From Pseudarthrobacter sp. IC2-21 (lineage in GTDB: Bacteria; Actinomycetota; Actinomycetes; Actinomycetales; Micrococcaceae), in the NCBI RefSeq assembly GCF_034048115.1, contig NZ_CP139145.1, positions 2,418,001 through 2,482,000 of the forward strand: a stretch of 64,000 nucleotides of DNA. The letters run 5' to 3'. Every line of letters begins with the position of its first letter. Position 1 is the first letter of the stretch. Shown here in pieces: positions 63,011 to 64,000 of this stretch. The position numbers and the translations under genes were made by a program. Below the pieces are notes generated by a model that saw nothing but the letters and a program-made list of their open reading frames with translations, made no database searches and was not told where the DNA came from.

Positions 63011-64000
63011 TCAGCGCACCACCGACGGCGACCAGGCGTGTTCGATGAAAAGTTCCGGCCGCGAAGCCCCTGCTACGTCCAGCCGCCAAATGTCGCTGTC
63101 GCCGGCCGAATCCTCCCGGCCCAGCCCGTACAGCACGGTGTGGCCGTCCAGCCACTCAACCTGGTCGTCAACGTTCCTGGTCTCGGCAAGGAGGGTCTCG
63201 GTTCCGGTGGCAATATCCAGGACCGCGATGTTCCAGTGCGGATTGACGCTGCCGGCCATGTTCTTTTTGTACGCAATGCTTTTCCCGTCAGGAGACACGG
63301 ACGGGCACTCAGCGGCGTCGTGGACGGCCGTGAGCTTCCGGGCCGAAACACTTCCTTCCACCAGCCATGTCCGGCCGTTCGATGCCGCCGTCGCATAGAA
63401 GGAATCGGACTGGCCCGGCATGAAGGTGACCCCCCAGATGTTCCGGTCCGACGGACTGACCTGCGCTCCGTTCACCCACAAGGCAAAGTCTTCAAGGCTG
63501 CCCGTTCCGGGGCCACCGTCCACCGGACTGATCACTGTCTCGGTCGAAAAGCCTGTTCCGGCATAGGAGTGGCCCGTCACGAAGACCGTTGTTGCCGCGG
63601 CACTTCCCGTGCCATCGAGCCTTGTCCGGCTGGGGATCCCCCGCAGCGCCCAGCTGCGGACCTCCTGCCAGTTCCTGTCGTAGAGTGCCGCCTCGTAGCT
63701 GGTGACCAGGCCACGGTTCGTCCGCAGGCACATCACTTCCCGTCTCGTCCCGTAGACACGGTCGCAGGCCGCACCGCCCACCGCCCGTTCCGCTCCCGGA
63801 GCGGACAACAGCACTGTGGCAGCCTGGCCATAGCCCTGGCCCGAGGCGGTGTTGCGGAACAGGACAAACGGCTGGTCCGGAAGCGACGATCCGGCCGCGG
63901 CGATCGCAGCGGAGGATGTTGCCAGGCTGGCAGCCTGAAAGCGCTGGAACGCCTGGGCGGCGTACACGCCAGCGCCGGCGACCACACTGACAGTCACCAC
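63011..64000 (-). CDS. Membrane-anchored beta-propeller (TolB-like) protein, 5' truncated
   Basis: At least 329 residues; the frame is open to the window edge, so the true start may lie beyond. The visible N-terminus VSVVAGAGVYAAQAF looks like part of a membrane or signal segment. The rest shows repeated beta-propeller blades with CPSVSPDGKSIAYKK (PD40-like), VEWLDGHTVLYGL and DSDIWRLDV motifs, as in TolB-type sugar- or protein-binding propellers. It is convergent with the large secreted protein gene and may belong to a neighbouring surface-polysaccharide locus; this is inference. Confidence 0.75.
   Translation of the reverse strand: MVTVSVVAGAGVYAAQAFQRFQAASLATSSAAIAAAGSSLPDQPFVLFRNTASGQGYGQAATVLLSAPGAERAVGGAACDRVYGTRREVMCLRTNRGLVTSYEAALYDRNWQEVRSWALRGIPSRTRLDGTGSAAATTVFVTGHSYAGTGFSTETVISPVDGGPGTGSLEDFALWVNGAQVSPSDRNIWGVTFMPGQSDSFYATAASNGRTWLVEGSVSARKLTAVHDAAECPSVSPDGKSIAYKKNMAGSVNPHWNIAVLDIATGTETLLAETRNVDDQVEWLDGHTVLYGLGREDSAGDSDIWRLDVAGASRPELFIEHAWSPSVVR

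Overview
The window reads as chromosomal DNA of a high-GC actinobacterium of the Micrococcaceae, most likely Arthrobacter or Pseudarthrobacter. This rests on GC-rich codon usage, frequent GTG/TTG starts, actinobacteria-restricted families (DUF3052, DUF3145, DUF2469, a FasR/PucR-type regulator of fatty-acid synthesis, a fused OleBC) and gene order. I see no rRNA, insertion sequence, prophage or CRISPR array. There is one tRNA, tRNA-Val(UAC).

Layout. 1-4.2 kb: the 5' end of a zinc-ribbon protein gene, Nif3, msrA, the cysteine pair cysK-cysE and a short-chain dehydrogenase. 4.3-13.4 kb: a sugar-acid block with gnd and a divergent FadR/GntR regulator, an idonate operon (3-hydroxyisobutyrate-dehydrogenase-like gene, idnO, idnD), a 2-hydroxyacid dehydrogenase, and an MHS-type transporter with an IclR regulator. 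13.6-16.1 kb: a small unknown gene, tRNA-Val, a sirtuin, a peroxiredoxin and DUF3052. 16.5-25.1 kb: aceE, a FasR-type regulator and fabD-fabH-acpP-fabF, then DUF3145. This parallels the mycobacterial ahpE/aceE/Rv2242/fabD/acpM/kasA neighbourhood.

25.3-52.8 kb: a long, mostly minus-strand housekeeping block. In transcription order it holds smc, ftsY, [insertion: MFS and GH79-like genes on the plus strand], amt-glnK, [zwf paralog], ffh, [thiC with TPP riboswitch, VOC, alpha/beta hydrolase, unknown], rpsP-khpA-rimM-trmD-rplS-lepB-lepB-rnhB-DUF2469-yraN-comM-dprA-xerC. The backbone is collinear with mycobacterial smc-to-xerC, but glnD is absent next to glnK.

53.0-57.8 kb: oleA-oleBC-oleD, a compact operon for head-to-head long-chain olefin synthesis with 4-bp start/stop overlaps. 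57.9-64 kb: a strong promoter and a ~230-nt folded leader in front of a 1591-residue secreted protein (N,N-dimethylformamidase-like domain, Ig-like domain, four DUF4082 and three Ig-like repeats), then a truncated beta-propeller protein gene.

The signals most worth following are the unexplained structured leader at 57.92-58.15 kb, a pair of matching 17-bp inverted repeats in front of the FasR-type gene and fabD, a terminator-like hairpin inside the first codons of the second lepB, direct repeats and GlnR-like half-sites upstream of amt, and a 54-bp near-perfect palindrome after ffh.
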